Source of the DNA: Sorex araneus | Lineage: Eukaryota > Chordata > Mammalia > Eulipotyphla > Soricidae | Reading direction: 5' to 3' | Assembly (NCBI RefSeq): GCF_027595985.1 | Contig: NC_073304.1 | Coordinates: 48,401,137-48,465,136 of the forward strand | Length of the DNA stretch: 64,000 bases | In this document: piece by piece, positions 47,046 through 57,299 of the stretch | How the letters are laid out: every line of letters starts with the position of its first letter | How positions within the stretch are numbered: position 1 is the first letter of the stretch | Made by a program: the position numbers and the translations under genes | The notes under the pieces: generated by a model | What the model was told of the DNA's origin: nothing | Database searches by the model: none | What the model saw: the letters and a program-made list of their open reading frames with translations, nothing else

Positions 47046-47584
47046 ATTTAATATTAAAAATTAACTAATGGTAAAATATATATCTTCAGCCCTTAAAAAA
47101 TATATATCCATTGAGATTCTTAAGAAAGGTGCAATTCTTTCTTTCTAAAATGCTCACTTATATAATAAATGACCTTAGATTTTGAGGAAAATGCTTATGA
47201 TTATATAATTTTAGGCACAAATCCACCAGAAATGGTTTAATTTTAAATATAACTCTAGAAAAATGTTCAAAAGTGCCCTTATGATTAAATACAGCAGTGA
47301 TTAGAAACATTAAACTTACTGCTAAACTCAGTGCTAAACTCACTGCTTTGCCTAAAACATTTTTGGGAAAATCAATATGCCATACAAATGACAATCTCTA
47401 AGTTAAAGGCAACTTTAGATAATATTAAGGACAAGCTTCTTTGATAGGGTGAATATTTCATTCAGGTTTGCCTGAGATTTTTCTGATTTTAGCTCTAAAA
47501 CTCCCAAGTTTTAGAAAAACTTAGACAAATGATATGATTGGTCACTCTATTCTTTGAATTCATAAATTCCCTTCATGGGATAAG
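47046..47584. other. AT-rich unique sequence
   Basis: Contains a small tandem motif, TGCTAAACTCAG twice, near 47322-47345. Otherwise nothing recognised. Confidence 0.4.
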
Positions 47585-47598
47585 AAAAAAGAAAGTTA
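47585..47598. repeat. Left TSD of twin-primed L1
   Basis: AAAAAAGAAAGTTA, identical to 50271-50284. Confidence 0.92.
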
Positions 47599-48815
47599 TG
47601 CCAGCACCATTTGTTAAAGAGGCTTTCCTTGCTCCACTTCACATCTCTTGCTCCTTTATCAAAGATTAGATGATCATACATTTGAGGTTGTGTGTGGGGA
47701 TATTCCACCCTGTTCCATTGGTCTGCAGCTCTGCCTTTGTTCCAGTACCATGCTGTTTTAATTGTTACCACTTTGTAGTACAGTTTAAGGTTGGGGAGGG
47801 TGATGCCTCCCATCATCTTTTTCCCAAGAATTGTTTTAGCTATCCGTGGGCGTTTATTGTTCCATATAAATTTCAGGATTGCTTGCTCCGCTTCTTTGAA
47901 GAATGCCATGGGTATCCCTATAGGGATCGCGTTAAATCTGTATAATGCTTTTGGGAGTATTGCCATTTTGACAATGTTTATTCCCCTATCCATGAGCAGG
48001 GGATATGTTTCCATTTCCTCATGTCCTCTTTTATTTCATGGAGTAGAGTTTTATAGTTTTCTTTGTAGAGGTCCTTTACTTCTTTAGTTAAGCTGATTCC
48101 AAGATATTTGATTTTCTGGGGCACAATTGTGAATGGGATTGCTTTTTTCATGTCCCTTTCCTCTGTCTCATTGTTTGCATATAGGAAGGCCATGGATTTT
48201 TGGGTATTGATTTTATAGCCTGCGACTTTACTGTATAGGTCAATTGTTTCTAAGAGTTTCTTACTAGAGCTTTTAGGTTTCTCTAGGTATAGCATCATAT
48301 CGTCTGCGAATAGTGAGAGCTTGATTTCTTCCTTTCCGATCTGAATCCCCTTAATATCTTTTTCTTGCCTGATGGCTATTGCTAATACTTCCAATACTAT
48401 ATTAAAGAGAAGTGTTTAGAGTGGGCATCCTTGTCTTGTCCCCGATCTTAGAGGAAAAGCCCTTAGTTTTTCTCCATTGATGATAATGCTTGCCCTAGGT
48501 TCGTGGTAGATGGCTTTGACTATCTTGAGAAAAGTTCCTCCAAAACCCATTTTGGTGAGAGTTTTTATCATGAATGGGTGTTGGATCTTGTCAAATGCTT
48601 TCTCTGCATCTATTGATATGATCATATGGTTTTTATCTTTACTTTTGTTGATGTGATGGATTATGTTGATTGATTTCCGAATGTTAAACCATCCTTGCAT
48701 CCCCGGGATGAATCCCACTTGGTCATGGTGTATGATCTTTTTGATGAGTTGTTGGATTCTATTTGCCAGTATTTTGTTGAGGATCTTCGCATCGGTGTTC
48801 ATCAAGGATATTGGT
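47599..48815 (-). pseudogene. L1 ORF2 reverse-transcriptase region, inverted and broken
   Basis: Read on the minus strand from 48815: [31 protein letters not shown], the QGCPL motif, the catalytic [11 protein letters not shown], then [16 protein letters not shown] and the SLFNKWCWH end. It lacks the endonuclease and the C-terminal region. One stop (TAA) directly follows QGCPL at ~48418, and a frameshift lies near 48000 ([13 protein letters not shown]). Without these the RT segment would be almost fully open, which supports a recent origin. It is non-functional as it stands, being detached and inverted. Confidence 0.95.
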
Positions 48816-49818
48816 CCACATGCAAAAAAATGGGCTTAGAACTCGACCTGACACCATGCACAAAAGTCAGATCAAAATGGATTAAAGACCTCAACATCAG
48901 ACCACAAACCATAAGGTACATTGAAGACAAGGTCGGCAAAACCCTCTACGATATTGAAGATAAAGGTATCTTCAAAGATGACACGGAACTAAACAATCTA
49001 GTAAAAACAGAAATCAACAAATGGGACTACATCAAACTAAAAAGCTTCTGCACCGCAAAAGATACAGTGACCAGAATACAAAGACTATCTACAGAATGGG
49101 AAAGGATATTTACACAATACCCATCAGATAAGCAGTTGATATCAATGGTATATAAAGCACTGGTTGAACTCTACAAGAAGAAAACATCCGACCCCATCAA
49201 AAACTGGGGTGAAGAAATGAACAGAAACTTTACCAAGGAAGAGATACGAATGGCCAAAAGGCACATGAAAAAGTGCTCTACATCACTAATCGTCAGAGAG
49301 ATGCAGATCAAAACAACTGTGAGATACCACCTCACACCACAGAGACTAGCACACATCCAAAAGAACAAAAGCAACCGCTGTTGGAGAGGATGTGGGGAGA
49401 AAGGGACCCTTCTACACTGCTGGTGGGAATGCCAGCTAGTTCAGCCCTTTTGGAAAACAGTATGGACGATTCTCAAAAACTAGAGGTTGAGCTCCCATTT
49501 GACCCAGCAATACCACTGCTGGAAATATATCCCAGAAAAGCCAAAAAGTATAGTCGAAGTGACATATGCACTTATATGTTCACCGCAGCACTGTTTACAA
49601 TAGCCAGAATCTGGAAAAAACCCGAGTGCCCTAGAACAGATGACTGGTTGAAGAAACTCTGGTATATCTATACAATGGAATACTATGCAGCTGTTAGAAA
49701 AAATGAGGTCATGACGTTTGCATATAAGTGGATCAACATGGAAAGTATCATGCTAAGTGAAATGAGTCAGAAAGAGAGAGACAGACATAGGAAGATTGCA
49801 CTCATCTGTGGAATATAG
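48816..49818 (+). pseudogene. L1 ORF2 C-terminal region, broken once
   Basis: Reads from [19 protein letters not shown] through LSTEWERIFTQYPSDK and the Cys/His segment [14 protein letters not shown] to TILKN. A one-base loss in the A-run near 49475 then shifts to the frame that continues PFDPAIPLLEIYPRK, YYAAVRKNEVMTFAYKW and ends at TAG 49816-49818. The Cys-rich motif is intact. The N-terminal remainder is in the inverted half. Confidence 0.95.
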
Positions 49819-50270
49819 AATAATAGACTATAAGACTAACACCCAAGAATAGTAGAAATAAGTACCAGGAGATTGTCTCCATGGCTTGGAGGCTGGTCTC
49901 TCATTCTGGGTAACTCAGGGAAGGGACCACCAAGTAAAATGTGGTTGGAGGTCATGTGGGGAAGGGTGATGCAGGCCGAATACAGACTAGAGACTGAACA
50001 CAATGGCCACTCAACACCTTTATTGCAAACCACAACACCTAATCAGAGAGAGAGAACAAAAGGGAATTCCCTGCCATAGTGGCAGGGTGGGGTGGGGGGA
50101 GACGGGACTGGGGAGGGGGGGAGGGATGTTGGGTTTACTGGTGGTGGAGAATGGGCACTGGTGAAGGGATGGGTTATCGAACTTTGTATGGGGGAAACAT
50201 GAGCACAAAGATGTATGAATCTGTAACTGTACCCTCACGATGACTCTCTAATTAAAAATAAACTAATAAA
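49819..50270 (+). other. L1 3' UTR with G-rich tract and A-rich end
   Basis: Starts after the ORF2 stop, contains a GAGAGAGAGA patch and a G-run block at 50083-50132 (GGCAGGGTGGGGTGGGGGGA onward). It ends AATTAAAAATAAACTAATAA plus A. Colinear with 52664-53029 in its 3' two-thirds. Confidence 0.9.
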
Positions 50271-50284
50271 AAAAAAGAAAGTTA
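50271..50284. repeat. Right TSD of twin-primed L1
   Basis: AAAAAAGAAAGTTA, partner of 47585-47598. Confidence 0.92.
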
Positions 50285-50391
50285 ATTTTGATAATATTCT
50301 CTTTCTGATTATAAGTCAAACTCACTATATCCAATTTGATTCTAAGAAAAAAATGAAATTTTGCCTTTTGCTGAAACACAAATAGAGCTAC

Positions 50392-50560
50392 TGGAGCTGG
50401 AGAGAGAGTACAGCAAAGGTACTTGCCTTATATGAGACTAACCCAGGTTCAATCACAGCATCCCATTTGGTCCCCCAGTCTTCCAAGAGTAACTCCTGAG
50501 TGAAGAGCTTTGAATACCAGTGGGTGTGGACCAAAAACAGAAAGAAAAAAAAGAAAAGAG
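50392..50560 (+). mobile_element. SOR SINE
   Basis: GGAGCTGGAGAGAGAGTACA head, B box GGTTCAATCAC, CATCCCATTTGGTCCCCC core, GGGTGTGGACCAAAAACA tail. Moderate divergence, with a shortened 3' half. Confidence 0.88.
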
Positions 50561-50644
50561 AACAGTTCTGCAAGTTTTCTTGTTAATCAAAATAAGTCAG
50601 AGGGAAGAAGACAAATACCAGATAACCTGAACCATATGCGGTAC

Positions 50645-50798
50645 GGAAGGAAGGAAGGAAGGAAGGAAGGAAGGAAGGAAGGAAGGAAGGAAGGAAGGAA
50701 GGAAGGAAGGAAGGAAGGAAGGAAGGAAGGAAGGAAGGAAGGAAGGAAGGAGGGAGGGAGGGAGGGAGGGAGGGAGGGAGGAAGGGAGGGAGGGAGGG
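50645..50798 (+). repeat. (GGAA)n-(GGGA)n array
   Basis: 154 nt of pure purine: GGAA units to ~50749, then mostly GGGA units. Confidence 0.97.
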
Positions 50799-51026
50799 CA
50801 GTAAATAAACTTTGCCTAATGATAAAAATCCCTTAAACTTGGCCTCCAGAACTGAGGTTACCAAGTGGTGGGGGAGGGTCATGGAGGAAGTGATAGATTG
50901 GTAGTGACACTAAGAGACTATAGAGGGTTCATGGTATTTTGGTCATGCTGGAGGTGCAGTAACTCTGTACACTAAAAGTATGAACACTATTTCTACTGAT
51001 TTCTACTGTAACCATGTAACCCCAAC

Positions 51027-51058
<32 letters not shown>

Positions 51059-52029
51059 ATATATATATATTGTTTTATTCACATATCCTTGTTCTCTCTT
51101 CTGAAGCCAGTTCATTTCCTCTTCTGCCTGGTAGCCTTCTCATAATTCAAAGATGGCCTTACCTGACCCATAATCAATTCTTTAGGATGAGCCAGGTTTT
51201 TTTCTCCCTTAGTGGATGAAAAATCCTCCATCAGTAACACTATTATTCCCCTGTGTAATATTGAATGGTGACATCCAAACTGAATTCAGACCTCTAGAGT
51301 ACAATATTTAAGCAGAGTCCTTTAGCTTGTCCCCTGTCCAAGTGATTGAGCTCCCATGGGAACAAATCCATATCCTATCAATTCATTTGGTTGACAATCC
51401 TACTCATGAATAACATAACAGTAAAATTTCTGCCAACAGAAACTTCCAGAAGTCTTTCACACATGCTTTGGTCAAAGCTTTGTCATCTGTAGTTGTTTAT
51501 TCAATTGGTGTTTAGACCCAAAAATCACACATTGATCCCTTAGAGTAAACCCATTATTCTAGCCCATAATTTTATCACCCTAGTCCTAGTTAATACAATC
51601 TGAAAATATCAACAAGTACAGCCATTCAAATCTCTGAAAGAAGTATTTACTAGGTCAGGATGCAAAACCAGATTAGTCAGTCCACAATTATTTGTTGCAT
51701 AAAAGTAAGTATGTACGTGGGCTCCTTATTTTGAAATATTCTGTAGAGTTTTATAAATTCTGAAAGGGAAGCTGAAACCAAGAGACTGCATGTGTACTAT
51801 AATACTGCTTTATTCATTGTCCACCAGTAACCCAGGTACTTCCAAACTTCAGTCAAGCAAGCATAAAGTCAGTCCCACCATGAGTCTGGAGCTGGCCAGG
51901 ACTTTGTAGGCACCAAATGTGAATCATTAGTGCAGCACATCAAGTGTCCCTGATTTCTTCTCCCTACACAGTAGCATTTCAGCTGCCCACAGGTTTTTAA
52001 ATTAGGCATGTCCATGTGACTTGCCAAGT
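50799..52029. other. Unique sequence with a (TA)n array
   Basis: (TA)n at 51026-51070 with one interruption. Upstream, 50840-51000 has a G-rich patch (GTGGTGGGGGAGGGTC). No gene recognised. Confidence 0.45.
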
Positions 52030-52092
52030 TGTCATTGGCCAAAGCAAGTTGTCATTGCTTTGGCCAATGACAACTTGCTTTGGCCAATGACA
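52030..52092. repeat. Perfect inverted repeat, 28-bp arms, 7-nt loop
   Basis: Arm 52030-52057 begins TGTCATTGGCCAAAGCAAG and arm 52065-52092 is its exact complement; the loop 52058-52064 is CTTTGGC. The arms themselves contain a repeated TTGTCATTG motif and several ATTGG/CCAAT words. Confidence 0.98.
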
Positions 52093-52647
52093 TACATATA
52101 CAATGGTATGTGGTACATTCTGGCAGGGGCTTAAAAGCCAGCTCTGTGGTTTGCCATGTTTTCGATTTCACTGTAGTTCTGATCAGGGAATCAAGAGTCC
52201 CTAAGAGAACACAGTTCCCCCTGCTGGCGATAACAAACATGCAGGTGGAGTGGAAAACAAGCCTCTGAGATTTTTGGACATTTTGCTACAGCTGTGTAAC
52301 TTTATCTGACCTGAATATAAAAGTAAACATTTATAAAAATATAGAAGTAGAAATAAAATACAGGAATGCCTGTCTGTACAATGTTAGTAGTATAACTGAA
52401 GAGAAAAAAATCATGCCCACACAAGGCAAATAGGAAACTAATTAGCATCAGGTATAAAACTGAATTGGAAAGTAGAGACAATCAGTTAATAATAGTGTAA
52501 GGTGAGTCACTATGACAGTGTGCAAGAAGGGAATAAAGAAGAAGCAGCTCAACATGGACTTACAGTTCCCAGAAAGCATTTCATTTTCATTAAACTAAAG
52601 AAAGCTTAGAGCCGTATAATGTATTAAATATTGTAGGAATATAATAT
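52093..52647. other. Unique sequence
   Basis: No feature recognised. Confidence 0.4.
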
Positions 52648-52663
52648 ATAAATATGCTGCTGC
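52648..52663. repeat. Left TSD of transducing L1
   Basis: ATAAATATGCTGCTGC, identical to 54222-54237. Confidence 0.95.
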
Positions 52664-53029
52664 GATCACCAACTACATTGTAGTCGAAGGCCATGTGGGG
52701 GAAGGGAGTTGCGGGCTGAATGAGGGCTAGAGACTGAGCACAGCGGCCACTCAACACCTTTATTGCAAACCACAACAGCTAATTAGAGAGAGAAAACAGA
52801 AGGGAATGCCTTGCCACAGTGGCAGGGTGGGGTGGGGGGGAGATGGGATTGGGGAGGGTGGGAGGGACACTGGGTTTACGGGTGGTGGAGAACGGGCACT
52901 GGTGAAGGGATGGGTTCCAAACTTTGTATGAGGGAAGTATAAGCACAAAAGTGTATAAATCTGTAACTGTACCCTCACGGTGATTCTCTAATTAAAAATA
53001 AATAAATTTAAAAAAAAAAAAAAAAAAAA
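52664..53029 (+). mobile_element. L1 3' UTR with first poly(A)
   Basis: Colinear with 49930-50270: GGCCACTCAACACCTTTATT, a G-rich block at 52821-52873, CACTGGTGAAGGGATGGGTT, AATAAA at 52997-53002 and A20 at 53010-53029. No ORF2 sequence remains. Confidence 0.93.
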
Positions 53030-53575
53030 GAGTGTCAAAAAAGTGATTAAGAGGACGAAGAACCTCTGCTCCGGGAACATAGTTTCGACTCCACTGTTCT
53101 TCCTGCCCTAACATATGCCTCAGAGACCTGGGCTGTATGCAAATAGGATGAGAACACTATTTGGGTATCCCAAAGAAGAATTGAAATAGCTATGCTTGGA
53201 GTATCATGTTTCATTCAAGTAAGAGAAGGAATCCGGAGTTCTGACCTCCATCGGCAATCAAGAATCAGGGACGCTATCTTGTTTGCCAAGGCGTCGAAAA
53301 TCAGACAGACCGGACACATAATGTGATTCAAAGACGACCCCTGGGCTATAGCTGTTACTGATTGGATTCCACGGGATGTCAAAAGACTGAGTGACCACCC
53401 ACCAAAAGGATGATCAGACTTCTTCATCAAAACCCTCAATGAACGATTCAAGGCTCTTCCTGTTCCTAAAGCCAGCAGATATCATTGGGCTATAATAGCA
53501 AGCGGCCGGGACAAATGGAGACGTTACTGGCACCCGCTTGTGCAAATCGAGGATCAAAGGGATGACAAGTGATAC
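53030..53575 (+). pseudogene. RTE-type LINE ORF, C-terminal fragment (RTE1_Sar-like)
   Basis: From 53084 to the TGA at 53570-53572 one frame of 162 codons reads as the C-terminal part of an RTE endonuclease/RT protein. It is interrupted by only three stops (after AVCK, after TGHIM and after PPKG). Diagnostic segments: STVLPALTYASETW, QRRIEIAMLGVS, REGIRSSDLHRQSRIRDA, AVTDWIPRDVKRLSDHPPK, SDFFIKTLNERFKALPVPK, DKWRRYWHPLVQIEDQRDD. An upstream piece (53040-53083) continues in another frame. The RT catalytic core and endonuclease are absent. The wording is that of nematode RTE proteins as I recall them, and fits RTE1_Sar of Sorex. It was delivered here inside an L1 transduction, so its 5' truncation does not mark an RTE insertion at this site. 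Confidence 0.88.
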
Positions 53576-54195
53576 CAGGCACATTTCCCAGGACTTTATA
53601 ATTTGTTTTTAAAAAGAATAATAAAGAAGCAATGGAAAAAGTTCATGTATCAAAATCACATGCCTTCCACATTCAAGTACCCAATTTAATCCCTGTCACT
53701 GTATGCCTACATAGATCTGCCAGGTATAACTTATTTGCGTACAGAACTGCTAGACCCCAACAGAGCTGCATCCAAGGTCTGTAACCTTAAGCCATCTTGT
53801 TTTATTGACCATATGCCACTTAGAGATGCCCTAGGACCTCCTGGGCAATGTGAGGAAATCATCTCTAAAACAAAGAGTAAGGATAAAAGCTTAAACAAAG
53901 TGAAGTGATATACCTTATCAGATAAATGCGAGTCAGAACACCAAGGAATTCTATAACCAACAATATCCTAAAAAGAGACAGACACATTTGAAGGCTAATA
54001 AATGCTGAGTCTCTGTTATTGGGCACAAAATTTACTGCATATGAAATGTTAATGAAAGTACTTTAGGCTGAAAGAAAATAATGTTGCTTGAAATATTTGA
54101 ATTTTATAGACATAAATGAAGAGCACTGTAAATGATAACATGATGAAAGTATAAATATGCAAATAAATATATTTCTTATCTTCTTTTGAAAAGAT
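53576..54195 (+). other. Transduced flank without recognised content
   Basis: Non-repetitive to my eye and bounded by the RTE end and the second poly(A). It should have a parent locus elsewhere in the genome downstream of an L1-RTE junction. Confidence 0.7.
54162..54167 (+). terminator. Polyadenylation signal used by the read-through transcript
   Basis: AATAAA about 20-28 nt before the A-rich tail that ends at the right TSD. Confidence 0.7.
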
Positions 54196-54221
54196 AAAAA
54201 AAAATAAATAAATAAAAAAAA

Positions 54222-54237
54222 ATAAATATGCTGCTGC
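54222..54237. repeat. Right TSD of transducing L1
   Basis: ATAAATATGCTGCTGC, partner of 52648-52663. Confidence 0.95.
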
Positions 54238-55907
54238 TTCTCTTTTAAAACTGTAATAAATGTATAAGCTTATCTTCAAGGGTCACAGGCTATATGATTT
54301 TTGTCTTTTTTAGTAACCAGAACCAATTAGGGACTTTGCATTTTTTTAAAAATGAATGCATTACAGGTCTCTAGCCTTCAGAAATGGTCAGATTTAGAAT
54401 ATTATTAAAGACAGAGGGGTCACTTTTTATAGGAATTTTACAAGAAGCCTGGAAATTTTGGTGATTCAGATAATAGAGAGCTCACAATAACACCCACTTA
54501 AAATGTGATTTATTTTAGACAAAGGCCCATTATTTTAAGTATAAAGATAAAGTACTAAATAATTGAGGCCCAACATTAATTTTGCTGATCAGGCAAAACT
54601 ATAAACTTTTTAACTTTAAAACATATTCAACTTCTCTTTTCTGTCATTTCCTAGGGATGGAGGAATTAAAACATTAATTGGAACATTCTCGCATTCAGTT
54701 GAAATTTGCCAAATATCTGCTCTGTGTCCAAGACTATGCTATATGTTGGCTACTTATTAACAAGAGAGAGTTCAGAGTTTATCTTCAGAATTCTTACTGT
54801 CTACTGGACAACTGACAAAGAGTAGGAAGGGCAGAGAGCACTTTCTCTGCAGAACAAACATCATTTGTTCCCTACCCTAAAACAGGAAATGAACAGTTAA
54901 TGTTCAAGGAAATAGTAGTCTACCATTTATCAGTTGAACATGAAGGTATAAAGGAAAGTGTCTTGAAATGAGTTAGCATTGGGTAATCAGCAACCACATA
55001 AGCTTTGTAGACCAGGTTGGAGTTTCCCTTGTTTAATTTTGTCACAAATTTACTCGGAGTTTTGGATAGAAAGTATGACATAACACAATTTTCATTTTCA
55101 GTTATCCTAGTTATCCCAGTCACTGGGTGAAAATGAATTGATGGAGGTTATAGTAGAGATAAGGATTAAGTTAAATGATTGAAACCCTTAGAATTCAGAA
55201 AATCAAGATTAAGGAAGTGCACTAAAAAGCCAATCAACTACGTAAAAGAGACAGTGGCACTCAGTTTTAGGCAAGGTACAGTGACATAATACCCCTAAAA
55301 TGTATAAACATTTACACTCTTCTCTTTCCCCCAGGAGAGAGTGTGAATACACTCCCCCACTACCACAATAATACAGGAAAATTTCCCACATTTGGGGAAA
55401 TCACAGGGGTCAGCACATCCAGAGCGTAAATGGATAAGCCACTGGGAAAACCACTTTTGTGATCACGGTATCTTTCCTGCCAGGTAAGTATAACATTTAC
55501 ACTCTTGAACACTGGTATCATCTCAGTAAGATTTCTTTTTTTTTATTTATTTTTTTGATTTCTTTTTTTTTAAAAAAAAAAAAGAATATCTGATAACCCC
55601 AGACAGGAGGTAGTAGTTGAAGATTAGGGTCATAGCAGTGATCAGAGTTATGAAGAAAGTGAAGTAGATTAGAAATATGTTTAGAAGTAAATGCTTCAGG
55701 GATAGGTAATGAGATACATATGAAGGGTGGTGCATGTGTCATGGAGATCTCTTATGTTCTTGCATGAGCAATTTTTCTAGTTTGTGCAGTGGAGCAGAGA
55801 GGAGTCTGAGGAAGCAGAGAAAGAGCTTCCCTTTAAGATACGCAAGTGAAGTGAAGTATCCAACAGCAACTGGTTAGATAGGTGTGAAGCTCAGAGGGCA
55901 AAGAAGT

Positions 55908-55908
<1 letters not shown>
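54238..55908. other. Unique sequence
   Basis: AT-rich; a weak MIR/L2-like patch at about 54700-54750 (CAAATATCTGCTCTGTGTCC). A T-rich/A-rich foldback (T8 and A11) lies near 55534-55582. No gene recognised. Confidence 0.4.
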
Positions 55909-55960
<52 letters not shown>

Positions 55961-56033
55961 CAGAGAGAGACAGAGAGAGGGAGAGGGAGAGGGAGGGAAG
56001 GAGGGAGACAGAGGGAGGGAGAGAGAGAGGGGT
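55909..56033 (+). repeat. (GA)n array with GACA and GGGA variants
   Basis: Perfect GA units to ~55949, then GACAGA and GAGGGA variants. Arg/Glu and Ser/Leu frames here are artefacts. Confidence 0.96.
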
Positions 56034-56670
56034 GAGTGTCATGCTTTAGCACTGATGGGAAATTGTGGAAAAGGTTTCAGGAATATGAAGAGTCTGTGAT
56101 CTCACAAAACAGATGACAAGTTTGGGGAACTAGACTAAGGATGGGAAAGTAGGTTTGGAAAATCTGAGCAAGGTCAGCAAGAATTCTTGGGAGCCAAGAT
56201 GAAGTTTGGTTATTCAAAAAATAATTAATTCTTAATTTCCTTTTATCCAAGCCCAGTTCCATAGGGGAATATGGAAATGTTTATACTTGCTCTGACTATA
56301 ACCTCAATTCACAGTTTGTTTAAAAATGGGATGGCAGGGCACCTCGTTCCTGTTCCTATGTCCACATCGCAAGTTAACTTAATTTTCAACATTCACTAAA
56401 GATTTAGCTTCCCAATCAATGACTTTTTTGTTTCAAAAAAAGAATGACATTTTTATCATTTGATTATGCAGGCAATCTTGAGTAGAGGAATGCTTCCCAA
56501 ATACCAAATTGTGATAGAATATGTACCTACCAGTCTATTGCAAAATAAGAAAACTAGACCTTGGAAAAATCTATAGAAACTTGAGAGTGACGACTATTAT
56601 TTCCTGAGAAACATGCCTTTTATTCTAAAATAATTCCAACCCTGCCCTTTAAATCCTAAAAAGTTATTCT
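56034..56670. other. Unique sequence
   Basis: No feature recognised. Confidence 0.4.
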
Positions 56671-56825
56671 GGGCTGGAGGGATAGTACACAAGGCAAGGT
56701 GCTTGCCATGCATAATGCTGCTTTGGCTATGATCCTGATTTAATTCTCTGGGCACTATGTATGATTCCTGGGAATATAGAATAACCTTTGAGCACTGCTG
56801 GGTATGGTTCAACTCCCCCTTAGCC
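56671..56825 (+). mobile_element. SOR SINE, diverged
   Basis: GGGCTGGAGGGATAGTACAC head, TGCTTGCCATGCATAATGC, B box ATTTAATTCTC, GCACTGCTGGGTATGGTTC end. Confidence 0.75.
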
Positions 56826-57299
56826 TCCCATTGTTGCACACTCACAACAAGTCCTTTTTCATATATATAAAATAATAATAGGATATCTTTCTCAAATTAC
56901 AGAAGAGTCAATAACCCTATGTATAATTTCAATTTTTTTAATTATAACAATCTGCAAAATCTAGTATCAGGAACAAGAGACAAGAAGAAGGCATTATTGA
57001 GAAACACGGTGGCAGTTCTCAGAGATGCTGATCACAGCCCCGGAAGTGCCTAGGACTCATATTTGTGCCTCAGCAGACATTTCTAAATGCCAAGGACATC
57101 TGGAATTGTTTCCAGACAGTCAAAACCACAAGTGTTAGGGGGCACTTTATCGGAAAGTTGAGTCATCATGTAAAATGCAAAGAAATTCCTGGACTAAAAG
57201 AACTGTAGACAGGACCCTTTGTAGCTGGTTTCTCTTTCTTATACTCTTCACTATGTTGTAGTCTTGATTCAGTCAATTCAACTACAAAACAACTGTGTC
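56826..57299. other. Unique sequence
   Basis: No feature recognised; 57010-57130 is an unassigned GC-richer patch. Confidence 0.4.

Larger units (their letters stand above)
47599..50270 (+). mobile_element. L1 insertion with 5' inversion (twin priming)
   Basis: One insertion in two parts: 47599-48815 carries ORF2 RT-to-linker sequence in reverse, and 48816-50270 carries the directly following ORF2 C-terminus and 3' UTR in forward orientation. In L1 order the inverted part ends at the NKWCWH codons and the direct part resumes at [10 protein letters not shown], only about 10-15 nt later. Exact 14-bp TSDs enclose both parts. This is the structure expected when both nicked ends prime reverse transcription of one L1 RNA. 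Only a few frame lesions have accumulated, so it is fairly young. Confidence 0.96.
52664..54221 (+). mobile_element. L1 3'-transduction insert (L1 3' end + RTE fragment + flank)
   Basis: Between perfect 16-bp direct repeats lies a single 1.56-kb insert: a truncated L1 3' UTR with its own A20 tail (52664-53029), then the 3' end of an RTE coding region (53030-53575), then ~615 bp of other sequence with AATAAA at 54162-54167 and a second A-rich tail (54196-54221). Two poly(A) sites, one TSD and non-L1 cargo between them are the signature of an L1 transcript that read through its weak polyadenylation signal and carried downstream DNA to a new site. An alternative, separate nested insertions, would not place the TSDs outside everything. 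Confidence 0.9.

Noticed and set aside
48695..49818. Long plus-strand frames as a host gene
   Set aside because: They are L1 ORF2 C-terminal sequence; the first 40 codons of the longer frame are the complement of the inverted RT part.
53030..53575. Independent RTE insertion with its own TSD
   Set aside because: The only exact TSD pair encloses the L1 3' UTR and downstream flank as well, so the RTE piece came as transduced cargo.
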